Assembly (NCBI RefSeq): GCF_033446605.1
Contig: NZ_JAWQUO010000003.1
Span: forward strand, 1 to 64,000
DNA length: 64,000 bases
Reading direction: 5' to 3'
Source of the DNA: Iodobacter sp025352645
GTDB taxonomy: Bacteria; Pseudomonadota; Gammaproteobacteria; Burkholderiales; Chitinibacteraceae
Under the pieces are notes generated by a model. It was not told where the DNA came from and searched no databases. It saw nothing but the letters and a program-made list of their open reading frames with translations. The position numbers and the translations under genes are program-made. Positions 32,419-41,207 of the stretch are shown one piece after another (position 1 is the first letter of the stretch; every line of letters begins with the position of its first letter).

Positions 32419-33080
32419 ATGAATGCATTTGAGCGTGATGGATTTACTTTGGTTTCCGCCGTATTAAACCCTGCGGAATGCAGAACTATTGCTGGGTAGA
32501 TTGAAAAAATGCGTTGTACTACGATAGGAACACGGCGCCTATTATTACAAGATGGGTCGATCTCTGGCTGTAAAAGTACGCCAGCACCCAGCTTTATCAC
32601 CATTGATCCCAGCAGGCTTGGTTGCGGTGCAGTGCACTTTTTTTTGAAAAATCTGCTTCCCGTAATTGGCTGGTCGCTGTGCATCAAGATTTAAGCATTC
32701 CTGTGGCAGAGCGTATTGAGCACCCTGCATTGCAGGGCTGGTCAGTTAAAGAAGGCCAGCTGTATGTACGTGCGCCTGTAGAGGTGTTGCAGCAGTTGAT
32801 TGCGGTGAGGATACATCTGGATGCCTGCGGGGCAGAGGATGGCCCGCTACGCTTGGTGCCAGGATCGCATTTGCAGGGCTTGGTGACGGCGGAGGATGCT
32901 GCCTTAGCTCGCCAGCAAGAAATCGTCTGTGTGGCTGAATCTGGTAGTGCTTTGTTGATGCGGCCCTTACTTTTGCACTCATGTTCAAAATCTTCTGGAA
33001 AAAGTCAGCGCAGAGTCTTGCACTTTCTGTTTGCCCCCTTAGAACTGCCTTTGGGGCTTCGCTGGAGCGATATAGTTTGA
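32419..33080 (+). pseudogene. Phytanoyl-CoA dioxygenase (PhyH) family, broken
   Basis: Homology-like sequence runs through all three frames. The first part (FERDGFTLVSAVLNPAEC) meets an in-frame TAG at 32497-32499. It resumes through GTRRLLLQ, shifts frame near 32550 into SLAVKVRQHPALSPLIPAG, then shifts again in a run of eight T residues (32638-32645) into EKSASRNWLVAVHQDLSIPV and the conserved GPLRLVPGSH. The intact family is an Fe(II)/2-oxoglutarate oxygenase. Three separate lesions make a sequencing error unlikely as the sole cause. Confidence 0.85.
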
Positions 33081-33171
33081 TTGGGGTATTTTTTTGATTA
33101 TTTGTAAAGCAAAAACGTGTTATTTTTTGTGGAACGGATTGCCAATCGCAGTGCTAACTAGGAAATAAACC

Positions 33172-33360
33172 ATGAATAAAGTTTTACGCAGAAGCCGTGA
33201 TGACCAATGGATTGCAGGGGTAATGGGCGGGCTGGCTGATTATCTGGGAATAGGCTCGGGCAAACTGCGGCTGATTTTTGTAATTGTGTCTTGTCTTTCA
33301 GCTGCATTTCCAGGTATTTTTGTTTACTTGATTCTGTGGTTTTTAATACCCAAGCAATAG
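33172..33360 (+). CDS. PspC-domain membrane protein
   Basis: This 62-residue protein has the PspC pattern LRRSRDDQWIAGVMGGLADY followed by one membrane helix ending FLIPKQ. PspC proteins act in envelope stress, but small stand-alone forms have varied, poorly known roles. No psp operon is nearby. Confidence 0.85.
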   Translation: MNKVLRRSRDDQWIAGVMGGLADYLGIGSGKLRLIFVIVSCLSAAFPGIFVYLILWFLIPKQ

Positions 33361-33434
33361 ATTAAGTTTGCCGTTTTGTATTGATCTCATTTCTGGCTAG
33401 GCTCTATTTATAAAAAACATAAGCTGAGTTATTA

Positions 33435-34313
33435 ATGCCCATTTCTGCGTTTGCACTGGTTATTCTGGCTGGCTTTATTCATTCCTTGTGGAATGTTGCG
33501 GCGAAAAAAGCCGGTGGAGACGCGCGCTTCGCTGGTTTTTCCAGCCTGATTATTATGGTGGTCTGGGCGCCGGTCGGTATTTATTATGGTTGGGATGTGG
33601 TGCCAAGCTGGGGTTGGCGTGAATGGGCTTTTGTTTCGCTCTCAGGCGTCTTGCATGTGCTGTATTTTGTGGCGCTACTGCGAGGCTATCGTAAGGCCGA
33701 TTTAACGGTGGTGTACCCGATAGCGCGTGGTTCTGGGCCGCTAATTTCTTCAGTGTGTGCGATATTTTTGCTTGGCGAAGTGTTGTCTTTACAGGGCATG
33801 CTGGGAATGTTGGCGGTTGTGGCTGGTGTGTTTTTAATTGCCGGTGGGCCAAAAATATTTAAAACGATGCAAGATGCAAGCCAAGGCCCACGTGTACGGC
33901 AGGGACTATTTTATGGCTTGCTAACAGGTATATTTATTGCCAGTTATACGGTTTTAGATGGTTATGCAGTTAAAGTTTTATTACTTTCACCGATTTTGCT
34001 GGATTACTTTGGCAATTTTATTCGGATCATTTTTTTAGCTCCGTCCTTACTAAAAGACAAAGCAACTTCGCTTTCCATGTGGAAAACACAATGGAAATAC
34101 GCGCTGATTGTGGCGGTGGTTAGCCCTATTTCCTATGTTCTTGTTTTGTTTGCTATGCAGACGGCCCCACTTAGCCATGTTGCCCCTGCTCGTGAAGTCT
34201 CTATGTTATTTGCTGCCTTAATTGGTGGCCGATTACTTGGAGAAGGGGATCGGGTATTGCGTTTGCTGGGGGCGGTATTGATTGCTACAGGTGTGGTTGC
34301 CTTAGGGATGTAA
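33435..34313 (+). CDS. EamA/DMT-family transporter
   Basis: The 292-residue protein has about ten membrane segments in two EamA halves, with GRLLGEGDRVLRLLGAVLIA near the C-terminus as usual for the family. It is likely an inner-membrane metabolite exporter. The substrate is unknown. It shares a bidirectional terminator with the convergent fadH gene. Confidence 0.88.
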   Translation: MPISAFALVILAGFIHSLWNVAAKKAGGDARFAGFSSLIIMVVWAPVGIYYGWDVVPSWGWREWAFVSLSGVLHVLYFVALLRGYRKADLTVVYPIARGSGPLISSVCAIFLLGEVLSLQGMLGMLAVVAGVFLIAGGPKIFKTMQDASQGPRVRQGLFYGLLTGIFIASYTVLDGYAVKVLLLSPILLDYFGNFIRIIFLAPSLLKDKATSLSMWKTQWKYALIVAVVSPISYVLVLFAMQTAPLSHVAPAREVSMLFAALIGGRLLGEGDRVLRLLGAVLIATGVVALGM

Positions 34314-34316
34314 AAA

Positions 34317-34339
34317 CGGGCTTGTGAATCACAAGCCCG
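34317..34339. terminator. Bidirectional hairpin between EamA gene and fadH
   Basis: CGGGCTTGTG-AAT-CACAAGCCCG is a perfect 10-bp stem located between two convergent stop codons, with A/T-rich flank on the left. Confidence 0.85.
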
Positions 34340-34346
34340 CTCTAGC

Positions 34347-36365
34347 TTAAAACCCCATTGCCAGATTAAAACCTTCGGCAATAGCGCGTTTAGCGTCTAC
34401 TTCCCCGGCCAGCAATGCGCCGCCAATGCGATGCACGGGTGCTCCGCTTGCACTGAGTTCATCCCAAAGCGTTGTTACCGATTCCTGCCCTGCGCAGAGC
34501 ACAATCTGATCGACTTCAAGGCAGATTTCTTCATTATTTTGCTTGATATGCAGGCCAGCATCGTCGATTTTCAGGTATTCAACCGAGCCGAGCAGGTTCA
34601 CGCCGCGTAATTGCAAAGTGGCACGGTGTACCCAGCCAGTGGTCTTGCCTGGGCCGCTGCCAGGTTTGCCCTTGCTGCGTTTTAATAGCCAGATTTCACG
34701 GCCGCTAGGCTGCATGGCGGGTTTGGCTAAGCTGCCTGCGCTGCTCATGCTGGAATCAATCCCCCAGTCGCGGATAAAGTTGTCTGTTGGGCTGAGATCG
34801 GTGTGGGTTTCGGATAAAAATACCGCCGTATCAACGCCAATGCCACCTGCGCCAATAATAGCAATTTTTTTGCCCGGTTTAACTTCCCCACGCAGCAGGG
34901 CTGGGTAGGAAACCACGCTAGGGTGATCGATTCCTATTAAGGCGGGCACGCGTGGCTTTACGCCGCTGGCGACGACAATTTCATCAAATTCGCCAGCTAG
35001 CTCGGCTGCTTTGGCAAAGTGATTCAGTTTTACGGTTACGCCAAGGTAATCGAGCTGATTGCGGTAGTAGCGCAGCGTTTCGGTGAATTCTTCTTTACCT
35101 GGGATGCGTTGGGCAATACCAAATTGGCCACCAATGGCACTGCTGGCTTCATACAGGGTGACCTGATGGCCACGGCTGGCTGCGGCGGTGGCACAAGACA
35201 GCCCAGCAGGGCCCGCGCCAATCACGGCGATGCGTTTGGCTTGCTGGGTTTTGGCCGCAATCGGGAATTCAGTTTCGCGGCAGGCGCGCGGGTTAACTAA
35301 GCAGGACGCCGCTTTGCCTTCAAACACATGGTCTAAACAAGCTTGATTACAGGCGATACAGGTGTTGATCAGGTTTGCTTGTTTGGCGGCGGTTTTGTTT
35401 ACAAAATCAGGGTCTGCTAATAATGGGCGGGCCAGCGACACCATATCGGCATCACCGCTGGCTAAAATATGCTCGGCAATTTCTGGCGTGTTGATGCGGT
35501 TTACCGCGATCAGCGGGATAGACACATGATCTTTTAGTTTGCGGGTAACCCAGCTGAAACCACCGCGCGGCACGGCGGCGGCGATGGTTGGAATACGGGC
35601 TTCGTGCCAGCCAATACCTGTATTGATGATGCTCACGCCAGCGGCTTCAAGTAGCTGGGCAAGGATAATTGCCTCTGGCAGGGTGCCGCCGTCTTGGACT
35701 AAATCGAGCAAAGACAGGCGGAAGATGACGATAAAGTTGGGGCCAACCGCAGCGCGCACGGCTTTGCTAATTTCAACCGCGATACGTTGGCGGCGGGTGG
35801 CGTCACCGCCCCATTCGTCGTTCCGTTGATTAACATGGCTGCAAAGGAATTGGTTAATCAGATAGCCTTCCGAGCCCATGATTTCTACACCATCGTAACC
35901 CGCAGCTTGGGCGAGCTTTGCGGTAGTGGCAAAATCGGCGATGGTGGCTTTAATTTCTGCATCACTTAATGCGTGCGGTGTAAACGGCGTAATCGGTGAG
36001 GCAATGGCGGAAGGGGCCACGCTGGCGGTGTGGTAGGCATAGCGGCCTGCGTGCAAAATTTGTAAACAGATTTTGCCACCTGCATCGTGCACGGCTTGGG
36101 TGATGGGCAGATGGCGGGGGATATCAGCTTCATCGGCCAGCATGGCCGCATCTTCATAAATACGGCCTGCTGCATTGGGTGCGATGCCGCCGGTTACAAT
36201 CAAGCCCACGCCCCCTTTGGCACGCTCAGCATAAAAAGCGGCCATGCGCTCAGGCCCATCAGGTGCTTCTTCAAGCCCCGTGTGCATAGATCCCATCAAA
36301 ACGCGGTTTTTAAGGGTGGTAAAGCCCAGATCGAGCGGGCTTAATAGCTGTGTGTAGGTCGACAT
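34347..36365 (-). CDS. fadH: NADPH-dependent 2,4-dienoyl-CoA reductase
   Basis: The 672-residue protein has an Old Yellow Enzyme FMN barrel (about 1-350), a 4Fe-4S cysteine cluster (CIACNQACLDHVF, then CLVNPRAC), and an FAD/NADPH part with IAVIGAGPAGLSCATAAASR near residue 380 and IAIIGAGGIGVDTAVF. It reduces dienoyl-CoA from unsaturated fatty acid breakdown. The whole domain order is intact. Confidence 0.93.
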   Translation of the reverse strand: MSTYTQLLSPLDLGFTTLKNRVLMGSMHTGLEEAPDGPERMAAFYAERAKGGVGLIVTGGIAPNAAGRIYEDAAMLADEADIPRHLPITQAVHDAGGKICLQILHAGRYAYHTASVAPSAIASPITPFTPHALSDAEIKATIADFATTAKLAQAAGYDGVEIMGSEGYLINQFLCSHVNQRNDEWGGDATRRQRIAVEISKAVRAAVGPNFIVIFRLSLLDLVQDGGTLPEAIILAQLLEAAGVSIINTGIGWHEARIPTIAAAVPRGGFSWVTRKLKDHVSIPLIAVNRINTPEIAEHILASGDADMVSLARPLLADPDFVNKTAAKQANLINTCIACNQACLDHVFEGKAASCLVNPRACRETEFPIAAKTQQAKRIAVIGAGPAGLSCATAAASRGHQVTLYEASSAIGGQFGIAQRIPGKEEFTETLRYYRNQLDYLGVTVKLNHFAKAAELAGEFDEIVVASGVKPRVPALIGIDHPSVVSYPALLRGEVKPGKKIAIIGAGGIGVDTAVFLSETHTDLSPTDNFIRDWGIDSSMSSAGSLAKPAMQPSGREIWLLKRSKGKPGSGPGKTTGWVHRATLQLRGVNLLGSVEYLKIDDAGLHIKQNNEEICLEVDQIVLCAGQESVTTLWDELSASGAPVHRIGGALLAGEVDAKRAIAEGFNLAMGF

Positions 36366-36575
36366 TGCGGCATTTCCAAACGATTGTTTGAATTAACATT
36401 AGCCTGATTCCTCTGGCTTGTCCTATTGGGGTTTACCAGCAGAGCGCAGGAGATGGCGTATTTGCTTACCGTTTTGGTAAAAATAGCCTGTGTATTTTTG
36501 AATAATAGCCTGAGTGATGGCCTTGAAATGTTGAATTTAAGGTAAGGTAATGCCTCCATTTTACCGCCAGACACT

Positions 36576-37823
36576 ATGACTACTACTCACTGGAAATCGC
36601 TCTTGTTCTCTCGGCGCATGCTGATTTGTGTGTTTACCGGATTTGCCTCGGGTTTACCGCTGTATATCCTGATTAACTTAGTCCCTGCGTGGTTAAAAAG
36701 CGAAGGGGTAAATTTAAAAGCGATTGGATTTTTCGCGCTGATCCAGTTTCCTTTTACTTGGAAATTTATCTGGGCTCCCTTATTGGATCGCTATGCTGTG
36801 CCGGGTTTAGGCAGGCGGCGCGGCTGGATGCTGCTCACTCAAATTGCCTTGCTGGGTTTAATCGCCTCATTTGGATTATTTAACCCAAAGCTCGATTTAT
36901 GGTCGATTGCCTACCTGGCCATGGCTTTGGCATTTTTTAGTGCTAGTCAGGATATTGTGCTGGATGCTTATCGGCGTGAAATTCTGAGCGATGAAGAATT
37001 AGGCCTAGGTACTTCAGTGCATGTAAATGCCTATCGCATTGCCAGCCTGATTCCCGGTGCGTTTTCTTTGATTTTGGCCGATCATTTGCCATGGGCGCAG
37101 GTGTTTATGATTACCGGTTTGTTTATGCTGCCGGGAATTGTGATGACACTGTTGGTGAGCGAGCCGCAATTAGTCCGCCCGCCTAAAACACTGCGTGAGG
37201 CGGTGGTTGAGCCTTTCTACGAATTTATGACCCGCCACGGCTGGCGTAATGCCATATGGATTTTGGCATTTATCTTTTTATATAAATTAGGCGACAGCAT
37301 GGCCACCGCGTTGGCGACGCCGTTTTATTTAGAAATGGGTTTTAGTAAAACAGAAATTGGCGTGATCGCTAAAAATGCAGGGCTATGGCCTGCGGTATTT
37401 GGCGGTATTGTGGGTGGCGTGTGGATGTTAAAGCTGGGGATCAATCGCGCATTGTGGCTGTTTGGCGTGGTGCAGGTCTTGTCTATCTTAGGGTTTGCTT
37501 GGTTGGCGACTATGGGCACGGATAAAATGGCCTTAGCCAGTGTGATTGCTTTTGAGGCCTTAGGTGTTGGGCTGGGAACTGCAGCTTTTACTGCCTTTAT
37601 CGCCAGAACGACTGATCCGCGCTATACCGCAACCCAGTTTGCCTTGTTTACCAGCCTAGCAGCAGTGCCCCGCACCTTTATTAATGCCAGCACGGGCTGG
37701 TTGGTAGAACAAATGGGCTGGATCAATTTCTTTTTCCTATGCACCGCTTTGGCGATTCCGGGCATGTTGCTGCTGTTTAAAGTCGCACCGTGGAATTCAG
37801 AAAAATCAACACCCAAATCTTAA
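36576..37823 (+). CDS. ampG: AmpG-family muropeptide permease (MFS)
   Basis: The 415-residue protein has twelve predicted membrane segments and family features GFASGLPLYIL, KFIWAPLLDR and SQDIVLDAYRREIL. AmpG imports anhydro-muropeptides for cell wall recycling and so links to beta-lactamase induction. It is shorter than E. coli AmpG, which has two extra helices, and matches the shorter form seen elsewhere. Confidence 0.9.
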   Translation: MTTTHWKSLLFSRRMLICVFTGFASGLPLYILINLVPAWLKSEGVNLKAIGFFALIQFPFTWKFIWAPLLDRYAVPGLGRRRGWMLLTQIALLGLIASFGLFNPKLDLWSIAYLAMALAFFSASQDIVLDAYRREILSDEELGLGTSVHVNAYRIASLIPGAFSLILADHLPWAQVFMITGLFMLPGIVMTLLVSEPQLVRPPKTLREAVVEPFYEFMTRHGWRNAIWILAFIFLYKLGDSMATALATPFYLEMGFSKTEIGVIAKNAGLWPAVFGGIVGGVWMLKLGINRALWLFGVVQVLSILGFAWLATMGTDKMALASVIAFEALGVGLGTAAFTAFIARTTDPRYTATQFALFTSLAAVPRTFINASTGWLVEQMGWINFFFLCTALAIPGMLLLFKVAPWNSEKSTPKS

Positions 37824-37850
37824 AGTACAGCAACGATGCAAGAATGGAAA

Positions 37851-37947
37851 AAACCTAAATCTTGAACCACGGAGGACACGGAGAGCACGGAGTTTCACGG
37901 AGAAAACTATCCGCCTCTGTGCTCTCTGTGGTTCAAGATTTGGGTTT
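37851..37947. repeat. CCACGGAG palindromic repeat, copy D (both arms)
   Basis: The left arm starts AAACCTAAATCTTGAACCAC and continues GGAGGACACGGAGAGCACGG; the right arm ends TGGTTCAAGATTTGGGTTT. It lies between convergent ampG and exonuclease III genes and can fold into one long hairpin. It is the cleanest copy in the window. Confidence 0.9.
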
Positions 37948-37951
37948 AGAT

Positions 37952-38728
37952 TTAATTAACTTGGTAGTCGTAGTTCACAATCAGCGGGGCGTGGTCGGAG
38001 AATTTTTCGTCTTTATAAACGAACGCACTTTGCGCCGTGGCTGCAATGCCGGGGGTGGTGATGTGGTAGTCGATACGCCAACCCACATCTTTGGCATAAG
38101 CTTGGCCACGGTTGCTCCACCATGTGTAGCCGGGGATTTCTGGGTAAAGCTTGCGCCAGACATCTACAAAATTTAGCTCGCTGAATAGTTTACCCAGCCA
38201 ACTACGCTCTTCTGGTAAGAAGCCTGAGTTTTTCAGATTGCCTTTCCAGTTTTTAAGATCGATTTCATTGTGAGCGATATTCCAGTCACCCAGCAGAACC
38301 ACTTCGCGCCCGCTGGCGGCAAGCTGCTCTAAATGTGGGCGGAAACGCTCCAGAAATGAGAATTTAACCTGCTGTCGCTCGTCTGACGATGAGCCTGATG
38401 GCAAATAAAGGGAGATGACAGATAGATTGCCAAAGTCGGCTTGTAAATAGCGGCCTTCAAAATCGATATCGGCAATACCAAGGCCGGTAATGACACGGTC
38501 TGGTTCGCGGCGGCAATAGAGCCCTACGCCGCTATAGCCTTTTTTGTTCGCATAATGAAAAAAACCTTTTAGCCCTTCTGGTGTCTTCATTTGCTGGGAA
38601 AGATCGGCTTCTTGTGCTTTAAGTTCTTGCAAGGCCACCACATCGGCGTCTTGTTTTGCCAGCCATTCAAAAAAGCCCTTATTTGCAGCCGAGCGAATGC
38701 CGTTTAAATTAGCACTGATAATGCGCAT
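37952..38728 (-). CDS. xth: Exodeoxyribonuclease III family AP endonuclease
   Basis: The 258-residue protein has MRIISANLNGIRSAANKGF, ALQELKAQEADL (catalytic Glu), LGDWNIAHNEIDLKNWKGN and SDHAPLIVNYD, the full exonuclease III pattern. It cleaves DNA at abasic sites and degrades 3' ends in base excision repair. I chose ATG at 38728; the open frame upstream of it overlaps pyrE and has no similarity. It is divergent from pyrE. Confidence 0.94.
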   Translation of the reverse strand: MRIISANLNGIRSAANKGFFEWLAKQDADVVALQELKAQEADLSQQMKTPEGLKGFFHYANKKGYSGVGLYCRREPDRVITGLGIADIDFEGRYLQADFGNLSVISLYLPSGSSSDERQQVKFSFLERFRPHLEQLAASGREVVLLGDWNIAHNEIDLKNWKGNLKNSGFLPEERSWLGKLFSELNFVDVWRKLYPEIPGYTWWSNRGQAYAKDVGWRIDYHITTPGIAATAQSAFVYKDEKFSDHAPLIVNYDYQVN

Positions 38729-38798
38729 TCGGTGTCCTTTTGTAAGAAATGTTATGCTTCGCAATATTGAGATCAATAATAAAACAGGAAAATGCAGC

Positions 38799-39437
38799 AT
38801 GAGTGATTTTCGCCGCGACTTTATTTCTTTTGCTGTAGAGCAAAATGTGCTGTGTTTTGGTGATTTTATCACTAAGGCTGGCCGTCAATCGCCGTACTTT
38901 TTTAACGCAGGTTTATTTAGCGACGGCACATCGGTAGGTGCGTTGGCGCAGTTTTATGCACAGGCGGTATTAGCGTCTGGCGTAGAGTTTGATGTGTTAT
39001 TCGGGCCAGCCTATAAAGGAATTGTCTTGGCATCGGCGACCGCTGTGGCTTTGGCAGCGCAGGGCCGGAATGTGCCCTTTGTGTTTAATCGTAAAGAAGC
39101 GAAAGATCATGGTGAAGGCGGCGTTTTAGTGGGCGCACCGCTTAAAGGCCGAGTGATGATTATTGATGACGTGATTTCTGCCGGTACTTCGGTGCGTGAG
39201 TCGGTGAATATGATTCGTGCTGCGGGTGCCGAGCCAGCTGGGGTTTTAATTGCACTTGATCGAATGGAGCGTGGTCAAGGTGCGTTGTCGGCAGTGCAAG
39301 AAGTGGAACAGCAGTTTGGCATTCCTGTGATCCCTATTGCTTCTTTGGATGATTTGCTAGGGTATTTGGGCGCTCAGGCTGGCACGGATGAGAAATTAGC
39401 TAAAGTGAGCGCTTACCGTAATCAGTACGGCATCTAA
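38799..39437 (+). CDS. pyrE: Orotate phosphoribosyltransferase
   Basis: PyrE makes orotidine monophosphate in pyrimidine synthesis. The 212-residue protein has the PRPP motif VMIIDDVISAGTSVRES and FNRKEAKDHGEGG, the flexible catalytic loop. ATG at 38799 is preceded by AGGAAA. A DUF4124 gene follows by 12 bp, so the two may be co-transcribed. Confidence 0.95.
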   Translation: MSDFRRDFISFAVEQNVLCFGDFITKAGRQSPYFFNAGLFSDGTSVGALAQFYAQAVLASGVEFDVLFGPAYKGIVLASATAVALAAQGRNVPFVFNRKEAKDHGEGGVLVGAPLKGRVMIIDDVISAGTSVRESVNMIRAAGAEPAGVLIALDRMERGQGALSAVQEVEQQFGIPVIPIASLDDLLGYLGAQAGTDEKLAKVSAYRNQYGI

Positions 39438-39449
39438 AAGGTCTATTTC

Positions 39450-40043
39450 ATGTTGCGTGGTTTCTTTACCTTTTTACTGTTGGCGCTATTTACGGCAACG
39501 GCCTCGGCTAAGCTGTATCGCTGGGTTGATGAAACAGGGCGGGTGCAATACAGCGACAAACCGCCGTCGATCACACCTAGCAGCGGTATATCTGAGCTCA
39601 ATAAATCAGGAATGGTAAAAACCACGCCCGTGCCTGTGATAAGCAAGGAAGCGCAAGACCAAAAATTGCAGGAACAAGCGCAGCAAAAAGAGCAGCAGCG
39701 GAAAGATCGTGCCTTATTACAATCGTTTTCTCGACCTGAAGAAATTGATATTATTCGAGATCGGCGTATTGGCATGATTCAATCTGCAACGATTGCAAAT
39801 ACTATGCGCTTGCAAACGGCAACACAGCGTAAAGAGCGTATAGAAAAACAAATGAGTCGCTTAAATAAAAATAATAGGCCTATCCCTGCTGATTTGGACG
39901 CTGAGTATGCTTTGGCTAAAAAAGAATTGTTGGATATTAATGCGGATAATAAAAATAAATTAAATGATATTGAAATAGTTAAAGCTAAGGCAGAAGAAGA
40001 TAAAAAACGCTTATTAGAGCTTAAATCACCTGCTCCAAAATAA
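39450..40043 (+). CDS. DUF4124 periplasmic protein
   Basis: The 197-residue protein has a signal peptide ending near ASA (residue 20) and the DUF4124 motif KLYRWVDETGRVQYSDKPP right after it. The rest is a long charged, coiled-coil-prone region (about 75-195). The function of the family is unknown; it is periplasmic or envelope-attached by inference. Confidence 0.88.
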   Translation: MLRGFFTFLLLALFTATASAKLYRWVDETGRVQYSDKPPSITPSSGISELNKSGMVKTTPVPVISKEAQDQKLQEQAQQKEQQRKDRALLQSFSRPEEIDIIRDRRIGMIQSATIANTMRLQTATQRKERIEKQMSRLNKNNRPIPADLDAEYALAKKELLDINADNKNKLNDIEIVKAKAEEDKKRLLELKSPAPK

Positions 40044-40099
40044 AACCATGCACTATTTTTTATAAAAATAATTAATATATAATTGAAGAGTAAAAAACC

Positions 40100-40876
40100 A
40101 TGACAGAGCAACTAACTTCCCCAAAAATTGTTTTGGGAATTGATATCGGTGGCACAGGGATTAAAGGTGCGCCGGTTAATGTTGAGACCGGCGAGCTATT
40201 AGCTGAGCGTATTCGTATTGATACGCCGCAGCCCGCCACGCCAGAGGCTGTGGGCTTGGTGGTTAAGCAATTGGTTGAGCAGTTTAATTGGCAAGGCCCA
40301 ATTGGCTGTACTTTCCCTGCCATTGTACATAACGGGGTGACACTTTCTGCCGCCAATGTAGATCCTTCTTGGTTGAATGCACCCGCTCAGGATATTTTGG
40401 CTCAAGTAACGGGCTTGCCCCTTAAATTAATTAATGATGCAGATGCCGCTGGCTTGGCCGAAGGCGTATTTGGTGCAGCTAAAGGTGTTGCAGGCAAAGT
40501 ACTGATGATTACGCTTGGTACGGGTATTGGTAGCGCTTTAATTGTGGATGGTAAATTAATTAGCAATACCGAATTTGGTCATCTTATTTTCAAAGACAAT
40601 GAAATTGCAGAAAAATATTGCTCTGGTAAGGTAAAAGATGATTTAGATTTAAAATGGAAAGAATACACACAGCGGCTTAATGAATATATCTTGCATCTTC
40701 AATTATTGCTTTCACCAGATTTACTTATTATTGGTGGTGGAATTAGTAAAAAGCATGAAAAATTTATTCCAGAATTAACAGGCTTGCGTTTCCCTGTGGT
40801 GCCCGCCGAGCTGAAAAATGATGCCGGTATTGTAGGCGCGGCGATTGAAGCTGCGCGTGAGTTTGGTGTGCTGTAG
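40100..40876 (+). CDS. ppgK: Polyphosphate glucokinase (ROK family)
   Basis: The 258-residue protein starts with VLGIDIGGTGIKGAPVN, the phosphate site of PPGK enzymes, and has LGTGIGSALIVDGKL and LLIIGGGISKKHEKF. It phosphorylates glucose using polyphosphate (or ATP). The zinc cluster of typical ROK sugar kinases is absent, as in other PPGKs. The start of a ppk1 gene, which makes polyphosphate, is found at 62912. Confidence 0.9.
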   Translation: MTEQLTSPKIVLGIDIGGTGIKGAPVNVETGELLAERIRIDTPQPATPEAVGLVVKQLVEQFNWQGPIGCTFPAIVHNGVTLSAANVDPSWLNAPAQDILAQVTGLPLKLINDADAAGLAEGVFGAAKGVAGKVLMITLGTGIGSALIVDGKLISNTEFGHLIFKDNEIAEKYCSGKVKDDLDLKWKEYTQRLNEYILHLQLLLSPDLLIIGGGISKKHEKFIPELTGLRFPVVPAELKNDAGIVGAAIEAAREFGVL

Positions 40877-40937
40877 CTGGGGTGAGATAAAGTTTTCTGA
40901 TTGGTCGCTTTATTCAGCCATACTTGGTCGTAGCACT

Positions 40938-40984
40938 TTAGCCGCGAATATCTTAGGTTTTTTTTATTCAGGTTTCGCGGCTAA
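40938..40984. repeat. Inverted repeat in the ppgK-mnmG gap
   Basis: TTAGCCGCGAA (40938-40948) and TTCGCGGCTAA (40974-40984) are perfect 11-bp arms around a 25-nt T-rich loop. The gap from 40877 to 41207 also holds a parS site and a terminator; I see no gene in it. Confidence 0.6.
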
Positions 40985-41097
40985 GGTTATCGTTACCTCA
41001 AGGCAAGCAAGTAAGCTGGAACATTCTGCTATCTAGAAGGCGTTTGAGCACCTTCGTTTAAATCCCATCTTGCATGCCCTATGTGGACTTAGAATTT

Positions 41098-41113
41098 TGT
41101 TCCACGTGAAACG
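41098..41113. promoter_or_regulatory. parS site 4, upstream of mnmG-rsmG-parAB
   Basis: TGTTCCACGTGAAACG matches parS at 14 of 16 positions. It is close to the genes for its own binding protein (parB at 44561) and its last bases run into a terminator stem. Confidence 0.88.
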
Positions 41114-41137
41114 CCCCGAAATAATCGGGGCGTTTTG
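41110..41137 (+). terminator. Terminator adjoining parS 4
   Basis: AACGCCCCGA-AATAA-TCGGGGCGTTTTG has a perfect 10-bp stem with a short T-run. It precedes mnmG by about 70 bp and shares bases 41110-41113 with the parS site. Confidence 0.85.
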
Positions 41138-41207
41138 TCGCGCCGTGATAGTCGTCGGGGCCGATAGGGCGTAAAATCATTGCCCTTTGCCTGCTGGAAT
41201 GCCCACT

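Noticed and set aside
32638..32645. T8 tract as a phase-variation switch for PhyH
   Set aside because: A stop and another frameshift upstream would still leave the gene broken, so switching here cannot restore it.
32509..32694. Independent small gene inside the PhyH region
   Set aside because: It is one frame of the broken PhyH gene; homology-like residues continue across frames.
38729..38872. Extended start for exonuclease III
   Set aside because: It overlaps pyrE on the other strand and precedes the conserved MRIISANLNG opening.
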